Assembly: GCA_018812525.1 (NCBI GenBank)
Contig: JAHJDE010000094.1
Location: forward strand, 1 to 34,176
Source: Gammaproteobacteria bacterium
GTDB lineage: Bacteria; Pseudomonadota; Gammaproteobacteria; Chromatiales; Chromatiaceae
Reading direction: 5' to 3'
DNA: 34,176 nucleotides
Positions 1-9,623 of the stretch are shown in pieces (within the stretch, counting starts at the first letter, position 1; the number at the start of each line of letters is the position of its first letter). The position numbers were made by a program, and so were the translations under genes. Below the pieces are notes generated by a model, which ran no database searches, had not been told where the DNA came from, and saw only the letters and a program-made list of their open reading frames with translations.

Positions 1-90
1 TATGGGTATATCCTTTGCTCCCCGCCTTTCGCGAGCTGCTCGTTTGTCCCTGAGCGGTTAGTGGGTTGGCCGAATATTTACTTGAAAATG

Positions 91-142
91 GCGGTTCATC
101 CCTGAACCGCAAGAGGTTCTTGCAGTTTTGCAAGAACCTCTT
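91..142. repeat. Composite palindrome, modules B and A
   Basis: Two adjacent perfect hairpins. Module B (91-110) is a GCGGTTCA stem around a short loop; module A (111-142) has arms AAGAGGTTCTTGCA around a short T-rich centre. Both recur at 18188-18239, B again at 34075-34094, and a variant of A at 31641-31668. The element lies just past the stop codon of xthA and could act as its transcription terminator, although no long T-run follows on the minus strand. The preceding bases 1-90 hold nothing I recognise. Confidence 0.85.
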
Positions 143-165
143 GTGTACAGGGTATTACAGCAGCT

Positions 166-978
166 TCAGGAAAACGCCGCCCACACCGGGCAATGATCCG
201 AGGGCTTTTCCATGGCGCGGATGGCGTAGTCGATGCCGGCGGCAGTGCAGTGTTGCATCAGGTTTTTTGAGGCGAGGATGAGGTCGATACGCAGGCCCCG
301 TCTCGGTTCTCGTTCGAAGCCTTTGCTGCGGTAGTCGAACCAACTGAAGCGGTCTTCGATCTCGGGATGCAGCTTGCGGAAGCTGTCTTCCAGGCCCCAG
401 TCCAGCAAGGCGCCCAGCCACTCGCGCTCCTCGGGCAGGAAGCAGCACTTGCCGGTGCGGAGCCACCGCTTGGCATTGTCGGCGCCAATACCGATGTCCC
501 GGTCCAGCGGGGCCACATTCATGTCACCCATAACCACCAGGTTGTCTTCCGGGGAGTGGTGCTCGCGGAGGAAGGCCAGCAGGTCGGCGTAGAAGCGCCG
601 TTTGTTGGGGAATTTGGTGGGATGATCGCGGCCCTCGCCTTGGGGAAAGTAGCAGTTGATTACTGTCAGGGGCTTGCCGTCCGCGTCCTCGAATCGCGTC
701 CAGATGAGGCGTCTCTGTTCGTCACCCTCAGTCTCCGGAAAACCCATACCCAGGGCCGAAGGCGCCTGCCGGGAGAGGATGGCGACGCCGTAATGGCCCT
801 TTTGGCCGTGAAAGCAGACCTGATACCCCAGCGCCTCGATCATCGCACGGGGAAATTCTGCATCCTGCACCTTGGTCTCTTGCAGGCCGATGATGTCCGG
901 ATGGTGCAGTTCGACCAGGCGTTCGAGCTGGTGGGGGCGTGCCCGCAGGCCGTTGACGTTGAATGACACCATTTTCAT
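166..978 (-). CDS. xthA: Exodeoxyribonuclease III (AP endonuclease)
   Basis: Exonuclease III of the EEP (exonuclease/endonuclease/phosphatase) superfamily, which cuts at abasic sites and removes 3' blocking groups in base excision repair. Visible family motifs are the metal-binding QETK near the N-terminus, YGVAILS, the catalytic GDMN with its following [13 protein letters not shown] with RIDLIL near the C-terminus, and the terminal SDHCPVWA carrying the catalytic histidine. I place the start at 978 ([10 protein letters not shown]), giving 270 residues, close to the 268 of the E. coli enzyme; the frame is open upstream to 1011 but those residues are not family-like and would overlap the upstream gene. 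A GGAATAAT stretch precedes 978. The upstream unknown gene ends at 984, so the two are probably cotranscribed. Confidence 0.95.
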   Translation of the reverse strand: MKMVSFNVNGLRARPHQLERLVELHHPDIIGLQETKVQDAEFPRAMIEALGYQVCFHGQKGHYGVAILSRQAPSALGMGFPETEGDEQRRLIWTRFEDADGKPLTVINCYFPQGEGRDHPTKFPNKRRFYADLLAFLREHHSPEDNLVVMGDMNVAPLDRDIGIGADNAKRWLRTGKCCFLPEEREWLGALLDWGLEDSFRKLHPEIEDRFSWFDYRSKGFEREPRRGLRIDLILASKNLMQHCTAAGIDYAIRAMEKPSDHCPVWAAFS

Positions 979-983
979 TCGGA

Positions 984-1280
984 TTATTCCTTCGACAGTG
1001 CCTCGCGGCATTCCCGTTCGCCCATCTCGAACCCATGGACATAGGCTCGGCCCCAGGGGGTCGGTTGCTGATTCTCGATGATGTCCTCCGGGTCTGGGTC
1101 CACCTGTTCGCGCAGACGGCAGTTATAGCCGGCCTCGTCCAGTACGCGCACCATGCCGTTGGCGTAGCCGCGGTTGTACCAGGGCTGCGGATCGTCTGGC
1201 GCATCGAGGAAGCCGGCGGACTCCCCATAGAGCCGATGGATGAGTTCGATCAACCGCTGAACCAGATCGTAGTCGTGCAT
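984..1280 (-). CDS. Hypothetical protein, 98 aa
   Basis: I do not recognise this small acidic cytoplasmic protein. It has no signal peptide or membrane segment. The sequence is well formed ([16 protein letters not shown], then a [19 protein letters not shown] stretch, a region rich in D, P and E, and a C-terminal [11 protein letters not shown]) and its codon use resembles its neighbours, so it is probably a real gene. The [11 protein letters not shown] and [11 protein letters not shown] segments look like two related halves, each a short aromatic-glycine helix motif. It ends six bases before the xthA start, which suggests a two-gene unit. Confidence 0.7.
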   Translation of the reverse strand: MHDYDLVQRLIELIHRLYGESAGFLDAPDDPQPWYNRGYANGMVRVLDEAGYNCRLREQVDPDPEDIIENQQPTPWGRAYVHGFEMGERECREALSKE

Positions 1281-1308
1281 GGAGGGGCCTTCAGTTGAGA
1301 AAGTAGGA

Positions 1309-1350
1309 TCAGACTCGAATTGCGGAGGGATTCATGTAATTCGAGTCTGA
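1309..1350. repeat. Inverted repeat with GGTCAGACTCGAATT arms
   Basis: Thirteen-base arms (TCAGACTCGAATT at 1309-1321 and its complement at 1338-1350) surround a 16-base centre. On the plus strand it is followed by CCCTATTTT. It lies just downstream of pstB (minus strand) and just upstream of the 98-aa gene. GGTCAGA-type cores also appear as fragments near 20884 and 21284 beside transposon debris, so this is more likely a dispersed repeat than a dedicated terminator. Confidence 0.7.
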
Positions 1351-1366
1351 CCCTATTTTCACCGGA

Positions 1367-2269
1367 TCAACCGAAACGACCGGTGATGTAGTCTTCCGTC
1401 AGCCGGTGGCGGGGGTTGGTGAAGATCTGCGTGGTCTCGCCCACCTCCACCAGGTTGCCCAGGTGGAAATAGGCCGTGCGCTGCGAGACGCGGGCCGCCT
1501 GCTGCATGGAGTGGGTGACGATGGCGATGGTGTAGTGTTCGCGCAGTTCGTCGATCAGCTCTTCCACCTTGGCGGTGGCGATGGGGTCCAGGGCCGAACA
1601 GGGCTCGTCCATCAGGATCACCTCGGGCGAAACGGCGATGGTGCGGGCGATGCAGAGGCGCTGCTGCTGTCCGCCGGAGAGGCCGGTACCCGGCTGGTCC
1701 AGGCGGTCCTTGACCTCTTCCCAGAGCCCCGCCTTGCGCAGGCTGGTTTCGACGATCTCGTCCAGGTCGGTCTTGTTGCCGGCCAGGCCGTGGATACGGG
1801 GACCGTAGGCCACGTTCTCGTAGATCGATTTGGGGAAGGGGTTCGGCTTCTGGAAGACCATGCCCACCTGGACCCGCAAGGGGACCACGTCCAGCCGGGG
1901 GTCGTAGATGTCCTGGTCTTCCAGTTGGATTTGACCGCTGACCCGGCAGCCCTCGATGGTATCGTTCATGCGGTTGAGGCAACGCAGGAAGGTCGACTTG
2001 CCACAGCCGGAGGGACCGATCATGGCGATCACCTCGTTCTTGCCAATGTCCAGGCTCACGTCGATGATGGCATGCTTGTTGCCATAGAAGACATCGACAT
2101 TACGGCAGGTCATGCGCGGGTCCTGGACCTGGATCTCGCCGACGGTGCCCGAGATCTTCCGTTCGCCCAGGGCATCCGAGCTGATACCGGTATTGCGGGG
2201 AAAGTCGCTTTCGTTCATAGCAATGCTGTTATCCATAATGGGACTTCGGGTCTCGAACACAGCTATCAC
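1367..2269 (-). CDS. pstB: Phosphate ABC transporter ATP-binding protein PstB
   Basis: ATPase of the high-affinity phosphate importer; it sits on the cytoplasmic face and drives transport through PstC and PstA. Walker A is GPSGCGKS (residues 85-92 from the GTG at 2269), the PstB-typical [17 protein letters not shown] follows, then the ABC signature LSGGQQQR, Walker [13 protein letters not shown] and the switch histidine in THSMQQA. The GTG at 2269 overlaps the pstA stop; ATG codons at 2236 and 2218 are alternatives, because the first 50 residues are a low-conservation extension. The family is usually about 260 residues, so the N-terminal tail is longer than normal. It is the last gene of the pst operon; no phoU follows, a 98-aa unknown and xthA come next. 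Confidence 0.96.
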   Translation of the reverse strand: MIAVFETRSPIMDNSIAMNESDFPRNTGISSDALGERKISGTVGEIQVQDPRMTCRNVDVFYGNKHAIIDVSLDIGKNEVIAMIGPSGCGKSTFLRCLNRMNDTIEGCRVSGQIQLEDQDIYDPRLDVVPLRVQVGMVFQKPNPFPKSIYENVAYGPRIHGLAGNKTDLDEIVETSLRKAGLWEEVKDRLDQPGTGLSGGQQQRLCIARTIAVSPEVILMDEPCSALDPIATAKVEELIDELREHYTIAIVTHSMQQAARVSQRTAYFHLGNLVEVGETTQIFTNPRHRLTEDYITGRFG

Positions 2270-4092
2270 CAGCGGCGTTCAAATTTCTTGCGGAGATAGA
2301 CGGCGATGGCATTCATCACAATGAGGAAGGTCAAGAGCACCATGATCGCCGCCGATGTCTTCTCCACAAAGGCGCGCTCCGGGCTGTCCACCCAGAGGTA
2401 GATCTGTACCGGCAGGGCGGTGGCGGGGTCAAGGAGACTGCCGGGCAGGTCGACGATGAAGGCCACCATGCCGATCATCAGCAGCGGGGCGGTCTCGCCC
2501 AGGGCGCGCGCCATGCCGATGATGGCGCCGGTGAGTATGCCCGGCATGGCCAGCGGCAGTACATGGTGGGTGACCGCTTGAAGGTGCGAGGCACCCACGC
2601 CCAGGGCCGCCTCGCGAATGGAGGGCGGCACCGATTTCAGGGCCGAGCGGCTGGCGATGATGATGGTGGGCAGGGTCATGAGGGTCAGGACCAGGCCGCC
2701 GACCAGCGGCGCAGAGCGGGGTATGCCGAAGAAGTTGATGAATACCGCCAGACCCAGCAGCCCGAAGACGATAGAGGGCACTGCGGCCAGGTTGTTGATG
2801 TTGACCTCGATGAGATCGACCCATTTATTCTTCGGGGCGAACTCCTCCAGGTAGACGGCGGCCGCCACGCCGATGGGGAAAGAGAGCGCCAGGGTCACCA
2901 GCAGGGTGTAAAGGGAGCCCAGCACGGCACCGCCGATGCCGGCCTGCTCGGGTTCGCGGGAATCGCCCGAGGTGAAGAAATTGGTGTTGAATTGTTGTTC
3001 GATGCGGCCCTGCTCCTGCAAGCGCATGACCCAGGCAATCAACTGGTCCTTGGTGCGGCGGTCCCCTTCGGGGGTGGCGAACTTGACGATCTCCCAACTA
3101 CCCTTGGCCGCCCCTTTGGTCGAGGAGAGCGGCAACAGGACCTGGCCGGAAATCCCGCTGTTGTTGACGCTGGCCGCCTTGACCAGGCCACCGTTGATGC
3201 GTACCAGGTAGCTGGGGAGTTCGCCGGAGAGCGCTTCATCCCCACCGGGGGTCTCCGCGCGCCTGCGCAGGTCGGCGACCTCCGTGGCCTTCGTGGCGAT
3301 CTTACCGGCGAGCCCTTCCCGTTCAGCCAAGAGATTCTGCCTGGCCGCATTCTGTTCCGCGACGAGGCCCAGGTTGCCGGCGGCCGTCTCCTGCTCCACC
3401 CGCTTGTCGATGACCGCGATCTCAGCGTCCACCCGGGCAAGGGTCTCCTCCGCAAGGCCAAGCCCCTTTTCGGCCTTGGCGGCCTTGCGCAGCAGGGATT
3501 CCTTCACCTCGTTCAGGACCGCGTTAAAGGAGTTGGTGGTCAAAAGGACCTTGATCTCGCCTTCGACGCCGGTTGGCGAGGCAATCCCCTCGCCGGGATA
3601 GGTCTCGATATCCGTGGCCCCGCCTTTGATCAGGACATCGATCTCGTCATCCGCGGCGACCCAGACGGCCTGCTTGCCACCGATCAGCCCTGGGTTCCCC
3701 AGGACCCGCTCCCGAAGCTGGAACCCGGCGCCGGAACTGATGACCTTCTTGAGCTCCCGCTTGGCGCTCCGGCCCTTGACCTCGGGATATAACCCTTGCA
3801 GGGCCTCCCGGATCAGGGCGTCGTAGTCGGCCCTGGCAAGAACGGCGGGGGCGCGCTTGCCCTCGGGGTCAATCTGCCCCGCATTGAACGCGATATCGAG
3901 CTTGATGGCGGTTTGAAAAAAGGCCGTGTAGCCATTGGCGACGATGCTGATGAACAACAGCGAGACGAAGGCCAGGCCCGACACCACCGCAGCCAGGCCG
4001 TAATACCGGAAGCGCCGCTCGGCCGCATAGCGCTTCTTCAGCGTCCGCTCCAGGATATCGAGGGTACGGGGTTTGTGTTCAGCAATGGACAT
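2266..4092 (-). CDS. pstA: Phosphate transporter permease PstA, long form with coiled coil
   Basis: Inner-membrane permease subunit. The C-terminal half (from about residue 385) is a normal PstA permease core with several membrane helices and the EAA coupling loop [10 protein letters not shown] near residue 494, plus [11 protein letters not shown]. The N-terminal half is unusual: one membrane helix (about 30-53), then some 330 presumably periplasmic residues. Within these, residues about 193-282 are rich in A, E, K, L and R with heptad character and look like a coiled-coil hairpin. [16 protein letters not shown] just before the core is typical of the extended PstA type (DUF3333). The start at 4092 (MSIAEHKP) has a strong GGGGAGGCGA ribosome site; the frame is open to 4116 but would then overlap pstC. 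The 608 residues compare with about 300 for short PstA. Confidence 0.93.
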   Translation of the reverse strand: MSIAEHKPRTLDILERTLKKRYAAERRFRYYGLAAVVSGLAFVSLLFISIVANGYTAFFQTAIKLDIAFNAGQIDPEGKRAPAVLARADYDALIREALQGLYPEVKGRSAKRELKKVISSGAGFQLRERVLGNPGLIGGKQAVWVAADDEIDVLIKGGATDIETYPGEGIASPTGVEGEIKVLLTTNSFNAVLNEVKESLLRKAAKAEKGLGLAEETLARVDAEIAVIDKRVEQETAAGNLGLVAEQNAARQNLLAEREGLAGKIATKATEVADLRRRAETPGGDEALSGELPSYLVRINGGLVKAASVNNSGISGQVLLPLSSTKGAAKGSWEIVKFATPEGDRRTKDQLIAWVMRLQEQGRIEQQFNTNFFTSGDSREPEQAGIGGAVLGSLYTLLVTLALSFPIGVAAAVYLEEFAPKNKWVDLIEVNINNLAAVPSIVFGLLGLAVFINFFGIPRSAPLVGGLVLTLMTLPTIIIASRSALKSVPPSIREAALGVGASHLQAVTHHVLPLAMPGILTGAIIGMARALGETAPLLMIGMVAFIVDLPGSLLDPATALPVQIYLWVDSPERAFVEKTSAAIMVLLTFLIVMNAIAVYLRKKFERRW

Positions 4093-4108
4093 TCGCCTCC
4101 CCCCCCTG

Positions 4109-5497
4109 CTATTCATACTGCTCGCGGTACTTGCGTACCACGTGCAGGGCGACGATGTTGAGAATCAGGGTCACGATGAACAGCATCAGACCCAGGGCGA
4201 AGGCCGCCAGGGTCTTGGGGCTATCGAACTCCTGGTCGCCGACCAGGAGGGTGACGATCTGCACCGTCACCGTCGTGACCGCCTCCAGGGGATTGGCGGT
4301 CAGTTTGGCCGAGAGCCCCGCCGCCATCACCACGATCATGGTCTCGCCGATGGCGCGGGAGACCGCCAGCAGAACGCCGCCGACGATCCCCGGCAACGCG
4401 GCCGGGATGATGACGCGGCGCACGGTCTCGGATTTGGTGGCCCCCAGGGCATAGGAGCCGTCGCGCATGGACTGGGGCACGGCGTTGATCACGTCATCCG
4501 AGAGGGACGAGACGAAGGGGATGATCATGATCCCCATGACGACCCCGGCGGCCAGGGCGCTCTCGGAGGAGACCGTCAGGCCCATCGACTCCCCGATCCC
4601 CCGGAAAAAGGGGGCCACGGTCAGGGCGGCGAAGAAGCCATAGACCACGGTGGGGATGCCCGCCAGGATCTCCAGGAGCGGCTTTGCCAGGGCACGAAAA
4701 TGCCTGTTGGCGTATTCAGAGAGATAGATCGCCGACATCAGGCCGATGGGCACAGCCACCAGCATGGCGATCAACGAAATTAATAGTGTGCCGGCGAAGA
4801 GGGGGACGGCGCCGAAGGCCCCGGATGATCCCACCTGGTCGGCGCGGATGGACATCTGCGGACTCCAGTCGAGCCCGAAGAGAAAATCGGTGATGGGAAT
4901 GATCTTGAAGAAGCGTATCGCCTCGAACAGCACCGAGAGGACGATGCCGAGGGTAGTGAAGACCGCAATGGTGGAACTGACGATGAGCAGCACCTTGACG
5001 GTCCTCTCCACGGCGTTGCGCGCCCGCAACCCGGGTGAGATCCGGCTCCAGGCCGCCCCCATTCCCAGAATGCCGAGGGCAAGCACCACCAGGCTGAGGG
5101 CGGCGGCGCTGGTGTTTTCCAGGCTGATGAAATGGTCGGCGGCGGCCTGGACCCCTGGACTGGCCACGCCGGTGACAATATTGCCGCCGGCCAGATTCTT
5201 GATGTCGTTGACGACCAGATTCAACCGTTCCGGCGCAAGCTGGCGCAGCTCCTCGGGCAAGTCGGCGACCACCAGAATGGTGATGATATTGGGTTCGAAG
5301 GCCAGCCAAAGGCCCAACACCAGGAAGGCGGGAATCCCGCACCAGATTGCCGTGTAGGCACCATAATAGCAGGGCAGGGAATGGAGCCTGGGCACGGACC
5401 TGATGCCGCCAACCGTTGCGATGGAGCGATGGCGCCCCAGGTGGTAGGCCATGGCCACCAAGGCCAGCAACACTATGATCAGCAAGGACGGCTGCAT
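4109..5497 (-). CDS. pstC: Phosphate ABC transporter permease PstC
   Basis: Second membrane subunit of the phosphate importer. The protein starts with a membrane helix (LLIIVLLALVAMAYHLG), has a second one near residue 50 (FLVLGLWLAFEPNII) and a periplasmic stretch, then the permease core with the EAA loop (RDGSYALGATKSETVRRVII) and SRAIGETMIVV. At 462 residues it is longer than the roughly 320 of E. coli PstC; the extra N-terminal membrane segment matches the long PstC type that usually accompanies long PstA. It ends 17 bases before the pstA start. The 194-base gap separating it from pstS holds a stem-loop, which probably reduces its expression relative to the binding protein. Confidence 0.94.
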   Translation of the reverse strand: MQPSLLIIVLLALVAMAYHLGRHRSIATVGGIRSVPRLHSLPCYYGAYTAIWCGIPAFLVLGLWLAFEPNIITILVVADLPEELRQLAPERLNLVVNDIKNLAGGNIVTGVASPGVQAAADHFISLENTSAAALSLVVLALGILGMGAAWSRISPGLRARNAVERTVKVLLIVSSTIAVFTTLGIVLSVLFEAIRFFKIIPITDFLFGLDWSPQMSIRADQVGSSGAFGAVPLFAGTLLISLIAMLVAVPIGLMSAIYLSEYANRHFRALAKPLLEILAGIPTVVYGFFAALTVAPFFRGIGESMGLTVSSESALAAGVVMGIMIIPFVSSLSDDVINAVPQSMRDGSYALGATKSETVRRVIIPAALPGIVGGVLLAVSRAIGETMIVVMAAGLSAKLTANPLEAVTTVTVQIVTLLVGDQEFDSPKTLAAFALGLMLFIVTLILNIVALHVVRKYREQYE

Positions 5498-5524
5498 GGG
5501 TTCACCGATAACTTTTCATTTCGG

Positions 5525-5545
5525 TTAATGATCATGGGGCAAGTC
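5525..5545. repeat. Short motif TAAYGATCATGGGGCA
   Basis: This 16-base core, with a trailing AAG-TCG, recurs at 23992-24012 (over the cobQ start codon) and on the minus strand at 25164-25179 (early cobD codons). At the last site it abuts a 29-bp palindrome. It looks like an end piece of one of the dispersed repeats of this genome. Confidence 0.55.
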
Positions 5546-5631
5546 GATCCGCCCCATAATGGAGAGAAACCTGTAGTCAGGACATACCTTCCGTCCTGCT
5601 CAATGGCACAAAGAGGCGCCTTACAGGCAAA

Positions 5632-5658
5632 GCGGCCGGAGAGAAAATCTCCGGCCGC
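5632..5658 (-). terminator. Stem-loop between pstS and pstC (attenuator)
   Basis: Perfect 11-bp GC-rich stem (arm GCGGCCGGAGA) with a five-base loop, about 34 bases beyond the pstS stop. On the minus strand it is followed by only a weak T stretch. In pst operons such intercistronic hairpins commonly stabilise or terminate the pstS message so that more binding protein than permease is made; the same role is inferred here. Confidence 0.7.
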
Positions 5659-5691
5659 CCGCTGAGTGGCTTGCGCCCTTTTCTTTGAGAA

Positions 5692-6810
5692 TTACTTCTT
5701 CTCTTCGAAGACCATCGGAGTCAGTGCCTTGGCGTCGGCCGCGTACCTGGCCTGCTCTTCCTTCGGCATGGAGATCAGACCCTTGTCGGCCAGATAACCT
5801 TCCTCACCCCAGGCCTTGTCGCTGGTGAACTCGGTCAGGAATTCCTGAATGCCGGGGATTTTACCAACATGGGCCTTCTTTACATAGATGAAAAGCGGAC
5901 GGGAGACCTTGTAGGAACCGTCGGCAATGGTTTCAAAGGCGGGTGCCTGGCCATCGACCTTGGAGCCCTGCACCTTGTCGGCGTTCTGGTCGAGGAAGGA
6001 GAAGCCGAAGATGCCCAGGGCATTGGGATTGGCTTCCAGCTTCTGCACGATCAGGTTGTCGTTTTCGCCGGCCTCGATGTAGGCACCGTCTTCACGGATG
6101 GCGTGGGCCACGGCCTCGAACAGCTTCTCGCCCTTTGGGTTGAAGGCGCTATCAGGGAGGCCCAGCTTGGCCATCAGGGCCTTGATATCGGCCTCTTCCT
6201 TGGCCCCCTTCAGGGCAAGCAGATCCTCGATCTTCTTGGCGCCGCCCTGCATGGCCATTTCGGCGAAGGCGTCACGGGTGCCGGAGGTCGGGGGCGGACC
6301 CAGCACCTCGATCTTGGTGGCGGGCAGGGCGGGATTGACATCCTTCCAGGTCTTGTAAGGGTTGTCGATCAGCTTGCCGTCGGGGCCGGGGACCTGCTTG
6401 GCCAGGGCCAGAAAGATATCCTTCAACGTCAGTTCGAACTGAGCGGACTTCTTGGAGTTGGCGATGGCGATGCCGTCATAGCCCACCTTGACTTCAATGA
6501 TATTTTTCACGCCGTTCTTGACGCAATCATCAATCTCACTCTGTTTGATGCGGCGGGAGGCATTGGTGATATCGGGGTTTTCAACGCCGACACCCTTGCA
6601 GAACAGTTTCATCCCGCCACCGGTGCCAGTGGATTCGATCTTCGGGGTCTTGAAGGTGCTGCTCTTGCCGAACTGCTCGGCAACGGCGGTGGTAAAGGGA
6701 TAGACGGTGGAAGAACCGACGATCTCGATATGATCGCGAGCGGCGGCGGCATGCAGGTTAGCGGATACAATCATGGACAGCGCGGTAACAGCAAAAGTCT
6801 TTTTAATCAC
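5692..6810 (-). CDS. pstS: Periplasmic phosphate-binding protein PstS
   Basis: Substrate-binding protein delivering phosphate to PstCAB. A signal peptide (IKKTFAVTALSMIVSANLHAAAA) is followed by the mature start RDHIEIVGSSTVYPFTTAVAEQF, the diagnostic PstS phosphate-binding segment, and by TGTGGGMKLFCKG and SGTRDAF, which also contact phosphate. I place the start at the GTG at 6808-6810 because CCCAGGAGGTCC lies just upstream at ideal spacing; this gives 372 residues. The frame extends upstream to 6837 but those residues would precede the signal peptide. It is the first gene of pstSCAB, under the PhoB box at 6884-6900. Confidence 0.96.
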   Translation of the reverse strand: MIKKTFAVTALSMIVSANLHAAAARDHIEIVGSSTVYPFTTAVAEQFGKSSTFKTPKIESTGTGGGMKLFCKGVGVENPDITNASRRIKQSEIDDCVKNGVKNIIEVKVGYDGIAIANSKKSAQFELTLKDIFLALAKQVPGPDGKLIDNPYKTWKDVNPALPATKIEVLGPPPTSGTRDAFAEMAMQGGAKKIEDLLALKGAKEEADIKALMAKLGLPDSAFNPKGEKLFEAVAHAIREDGAYIEAGENDNLIVQKLEANPNALGIFGFSFLDQNADKVQGSKVDGQAPAFETIADGSYKVSRPLFIYVKKAHVGKIPGIQEFLTEFTSDKAWGEEGYLADKGLISMPKEEQARYAADAKALTPMVFEEKK

Positions 6811-6883
6811 TAGGACCTCCTGGGAACCAAAAAACACATCGGGCGGTTACCCGATGGCTGGCGCCTATTGTGGGAGTGAGATG

Positions 6884-6900
6884 TGAAACTTTTATGACAG
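6884..6900 (-). promoter_or_regulatory. PhoB box of the pst operon
   Basis: Read on the minus strand the site is CTGTCATAAAAGTTTCA, matching the classical Pho box CTGTCATAAAACTGTCA at 15 of 17 positions. Eleven bases downstream on the same strand is CACAAT, a fair -10 element at the spacing used by PhoB-activated promoters, in which the box replaces the -35. It lies 74 bases upstream of the pstS start. This predicts induction by phosphate starvation through PhoBR. Confidence 0.85.
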
Positions 6901-6923
6901 TGTCATCAAGACGGCCTGCCCGG

Positions 6924-7271
6924 CTACTGCTGCTTGCTCAGAAAATCCAGCAAGCCCATGGTGGCATTGAAGAAGTCGCTTTCCGTGTGCTCCACGCAGT
7001 AGAGAAGATTCCGGCGCATGGCCCCTTCCAACTCTCCCCCTTGCAACAGATTCTCACCGGTGGCAAGAGAGAGGCCGGAGGTGAAGCCACTCAGCCAATC
7101 CTCGTAACGCAGATACTCGGCGATGGCCGTCTCCTCGCCCTTTTCCCAACCCGCATAGGCCTTGCGGTACTCCTCGCAAGAACGCACGCCATAACCAACC
7201 AACTCCGGCTTTTCCGCCTGTGCCGAGAATCCGGCCAGCGCCAGTAGGGTTCCGAGAAGAATTTTGCGCAT
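6924..7271 (-). CDS. Small exported protein, unknown function, 115 aa
   Basis: I cannot name this family. The first 19 residues (MRKILLGTLLALAGFSAQA) form a clear Sec signal peptide with an AQA cleavage site, so the mature protein of about 96 residues is periplasmic. It contains two cysteines (SCEEYRKAY and LLYCVEHTE), which could form a disulfide, and is acidic and largely helical in character (EYLRYEDWLSGFTSGL). The layout recalls small exported helical proteins such as HdeA or Rap1a-type immunity proteins, but I see no diagnostic motif for either. It stands alone between pstS and glmM; the 125 bases upstream hold an AAATCTTCCG direct duplication and no clear promoter. Confidence 0.75.
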   Translation of the reverse strand: MRKILLGTLLALAGFSAQAEKPELVGYGVRSCEEYRKAYAGWEKGEETAIAEYLRYEDWLSGFTSGLSLATGENLLQGGELEGAMRRNLLYCVEHTESDFFNATMGLLDFLSKQQ

Positions 7272-7396
7272 GAATCACTCCACCAAAGGGATTAATCGCG
7301 CGCATTATGACGTAATTTAAATCTTCCGTTAAATCTTCCGCGCAGGGGCAGGATCAGCGAGAGGTTCCACAGCGGGCGCGGAAATTCCCCGCACCC

Positions 7397-8740
7397 TCAA
7401 CCCTTGGCGCTGGCCTCCTTGACCTTGCCGGCCAAGCGGGCGGCAATCTCTTCGACCTGTTCCAGATCGATCCCCTCGACCATGACCCGGATCAGGGGCT
7501 CGGTGCCGGAGGGGCGCAGCAGGACACGGCCCCGGTTACCCAGCTCCTTCTCCGCATCTGCCATCGCCTGGATGACAATGGGGTTCTCCAGCACGCCGTC
7601 GCGGCTCTTGAGACGGACGTTGATCAGTTTCTGCGGATACATCTTCAACCCGCCCAGGAGCTGGCCCAGGTCCTGCCCGGTCTGGCGCATCTCCACCAGG
7701 ATCTGGAGGGCGGAGACGATGCCGTCCCCCGTGGTGGTCCTGTCCAGGCAGATGATGTGGCCGGAGGACTCGCCCCCCAGTATCCAGTTCCGTTCCTTCA
7801 GGCGCTCCATGATATAGCGGTCGCCCACCTGGACCCGGTCCAGGACGATCCCCTTGTCCGCCAGGGCGTGTTCCAGGCCCAGGTTGCTCATCAGGGTGCC
7901 GACCACGGCGCCCTGGAACTCCCGGTTGCGGATGCGGGAACAGGCGATGATATAGAGCAACTGGTCGCCGTCGATGATCTCGCCGCCGCTGTCCACCATG
8001 AGCACCCGGTCGGCGTCGCCGTCCAGGGCGATGCCCAGATCGGCGCCGTTTTCTAGTACTGCGACCCGCAGCTTATCCATGTGGGTCGAGCCCACGTCCT
8101 TGTTGATGTTCAGGCCATCGGGCGAGGCGCCGATGGTGATCACATCAGCCCCCATCTCCTCGAAGACATAGGGGGCGATGTGATAGGCCGCGCCGTTGGC
8201 GCAATCCACCAGGATCTTCATGCCCTGGAAGCTGATGTTGGAGGGTACGGTGCTCTTGCAGAACTCGATGTAACGGCCGGCCGCGTCGCCGACGCGATAG
8301 GCCTTGCCCAGGAACTGGGAGTCCACCGTCTCCATGGGCTTGTCCATCTCCTCCTCGATCAGGGACTCGATCTCGTCGGCCAGCTTGCTGCCGTCGTGGG
8401 AGAAGAATTTGATCCCGTTGTCGTGGTGGGGATTGTGGGAGGCGCTGATGACGATGCCGGCCTGGGCGCGGAAGGTGCGCGTCAGATAGGCGATCCCCGG
8501 CGTCGGCATGGGGCCGAGCAGGTGGATATCGACCCCGGCGGCGGCCAGTCCCGCCTCCAGGGCCGATTCGAACATATAGCCCGAGATGCGGGTGTCCTTG
8601 CCGATCAGGATCTTGCCCTCGACACCCTGGCCGAGGACCCGCCCGGCGGCCCAACCCAGCTTCAGGATGAACTCGGGATTGATCTTGTCATCGCCGACCC
8701 GGCCACGGATGCCGTCGGTACCAAAATACTTGCGTTTCAA
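7397..8740 (-). CDS. glmM: Phosphoglucosamine mutase GlmM
   Basis: Converts glucosamine-6-phosphate to glucosamine-1-phosphate for UDP-GlcNAc, feeding peptidoglycan and LPS synthesis. The N-terminus [12 protein letters not shown] is typical. The phosphoserine loop is [11 protein letters not shown] with catalytic Ser101, the metal-binding loop is DGDADR, the sugar-recognition loop is GGESSGH, and the phosphate-binding C-terminal loop is [12 protein letters not shown]. Length 447 is normal. The start codon is TTG at 8740, supported by AGGAG seven bases upstream and by a four-base overlap with the folP stop, so translation is probably coupled. The folP-glmM order is the classical one. Confidence 0.97.
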   Translation of the reverse strand: MKRKYFGTDGIRGRVGDDKINPEFILKLGWAAGRVLGQGVEGKILIGKDTRISGYMFESALEAGLAAAGVDIHLLGPMPTPGIAYLTRTFRAQAGIVISASHNPHHDNGIKFFSHDGSKLADEIESLIEEEMDKPMETVDSQFLGKAYRVGDAAGRYIEFCKSTVPSNISFQGMKILVDCANGAAYHIAPYVFEEMGADVITIGASPDGLNINKDVGSTHMDKLRVAVLENGADLGIALDGDADRVLMVDSGGEIIDGDQLLYIIACSRIRNREFQGAVVGTLMSNLGLEHALADKGIVLDRVQVGDRYIMERLKERNWILGGESSGHIICLDRTTTGDGIVSALQILVEMRQTGQDLGQLLGGLKMYPQKLINVRLKSRDGVLENPIVIQAMADAEKELGNRGRVLLRPSGTEPLIRVMVEGIDLEQVEEIAARLAGKVKEASAKG

Positions 8741-9594
8741 AGAGGCTCCTCTGTTCGCTCGATCACGGCCCAGGCCATTTTAGCGGCCTCGACCGTCTCC
8801 TTCACATCATGCACCCGCAACAAGCGGGCGCCGCGTTCGACGGCCATCACGGCGGCGGCCAGGCTGCCATTTATTCGCTGCTCCACCGGGACGCCGCCCA
8901 GCACAGCCCCAACCATGGATTTGCGCGAAATGCCGACCAGCAGCCCATGACCCAGGGCACGAAATTCAGCCAGACGCGCCAGCAGGCTGAGATTGTGCGC
9001 CAGGCCCTTGCCAAAGCCAAATCCCGGATCGATCAGGACCCGTTCGGGCGGGATGCCGGCCCCGGCGCAGGCGGCAATGCGCTCCCGCAGAAAGGTCATG
9101 ACATCCGCGACCACGTCGTCATAAGCAGGTGCGGTCTGCATGCTGTCCGGCTCGCCCTGCATGTGCATGAGACAAACGGGGACACCGCTGGCGGCGGCGA
9201 CCGCCAGGGCGTCGCCCTTTCTCAAGGCGAAGATATCGTTAATGAGGCCGGCGCCGGCGCGCACCGCCTCGGCCATGACCTCGGGTTTGCTGGTGTCAAT
9301 GGAGAGGGGCAGGGGCAACTCGGCGTGGAGGCGCTCGATCACCGGGATCACCCGGTCCAATTCTTCCTGAAGCGAGACCGGACTGGCGCCGGGCCGGGTG
9401 GATTCGCCACCGATATCCAGGATCGCGGCGCCCTCGCCGGCCATGCGGCTGCCCTGGCGCAACGCCTGCTCCAGACCTTGGAAGCGTCCGCCATCGGAGA
9501 AGGAATCAGGGGTGACGTTAAGAATGCCCATGACGGCAGGCCGGCTCAGATCGAGCGGCCTGCCGGCGCAGTCGAAGAGGGAGGGGGGTGTCAT
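8737..9594 (-). CDS. folP: Dihydropteroate synthase FolP
   Basis: Joins p-aminobenzoate to dihydropterin pyrophosphate in folate synthesis; this is the sulfonamide target. The TIM-barrel signatures are present in order: [64 protein letters not shown] and the terminal RVHDV. The 285 residues match the family. Its stop overlaps the glmM TTG. No strong ribosome site precedes 9594. It normally sits directly behind ftsH; here the 258-base gap is filled with repeats. Confidence 0.97.
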   Translation of the reverse strand: MTPPSLFDCAGRPLDLSRPAVMGILNVTPDSFSDGGRFQGLEQALRQGSRMAGEGAAILDIGGESTRPGASPVSLQEELDRVIPVIERLHAELPLPLSIDTSKPEVMAEAVRAGAGLINDIFALRKGDALAVAAASGVPVCLMHMQGEPDSMQTAPAYDDVVADVMTFLRERIAACAGAGIPPERVLIDPGFGFGKGLAHNLSLLARLAEFRALGHGLLVGISRKSMVGAVLGGVPVEQRINGSLAAAVMAVERGARLLRVHDVKETVEAAKMAWAVIERTEEPL

Positions 9595-9623
9595 GGATAA
9601 TGTTGCTTGAGCCTTGTAGCCCT

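Noticed and set aside
91-142. CRISPR-like spacing of short palindromic repeats
   Set aside because: The palindromes are dispersed singly or as mixed modules; there are no regular repeats with unique spacers and no cas genes.
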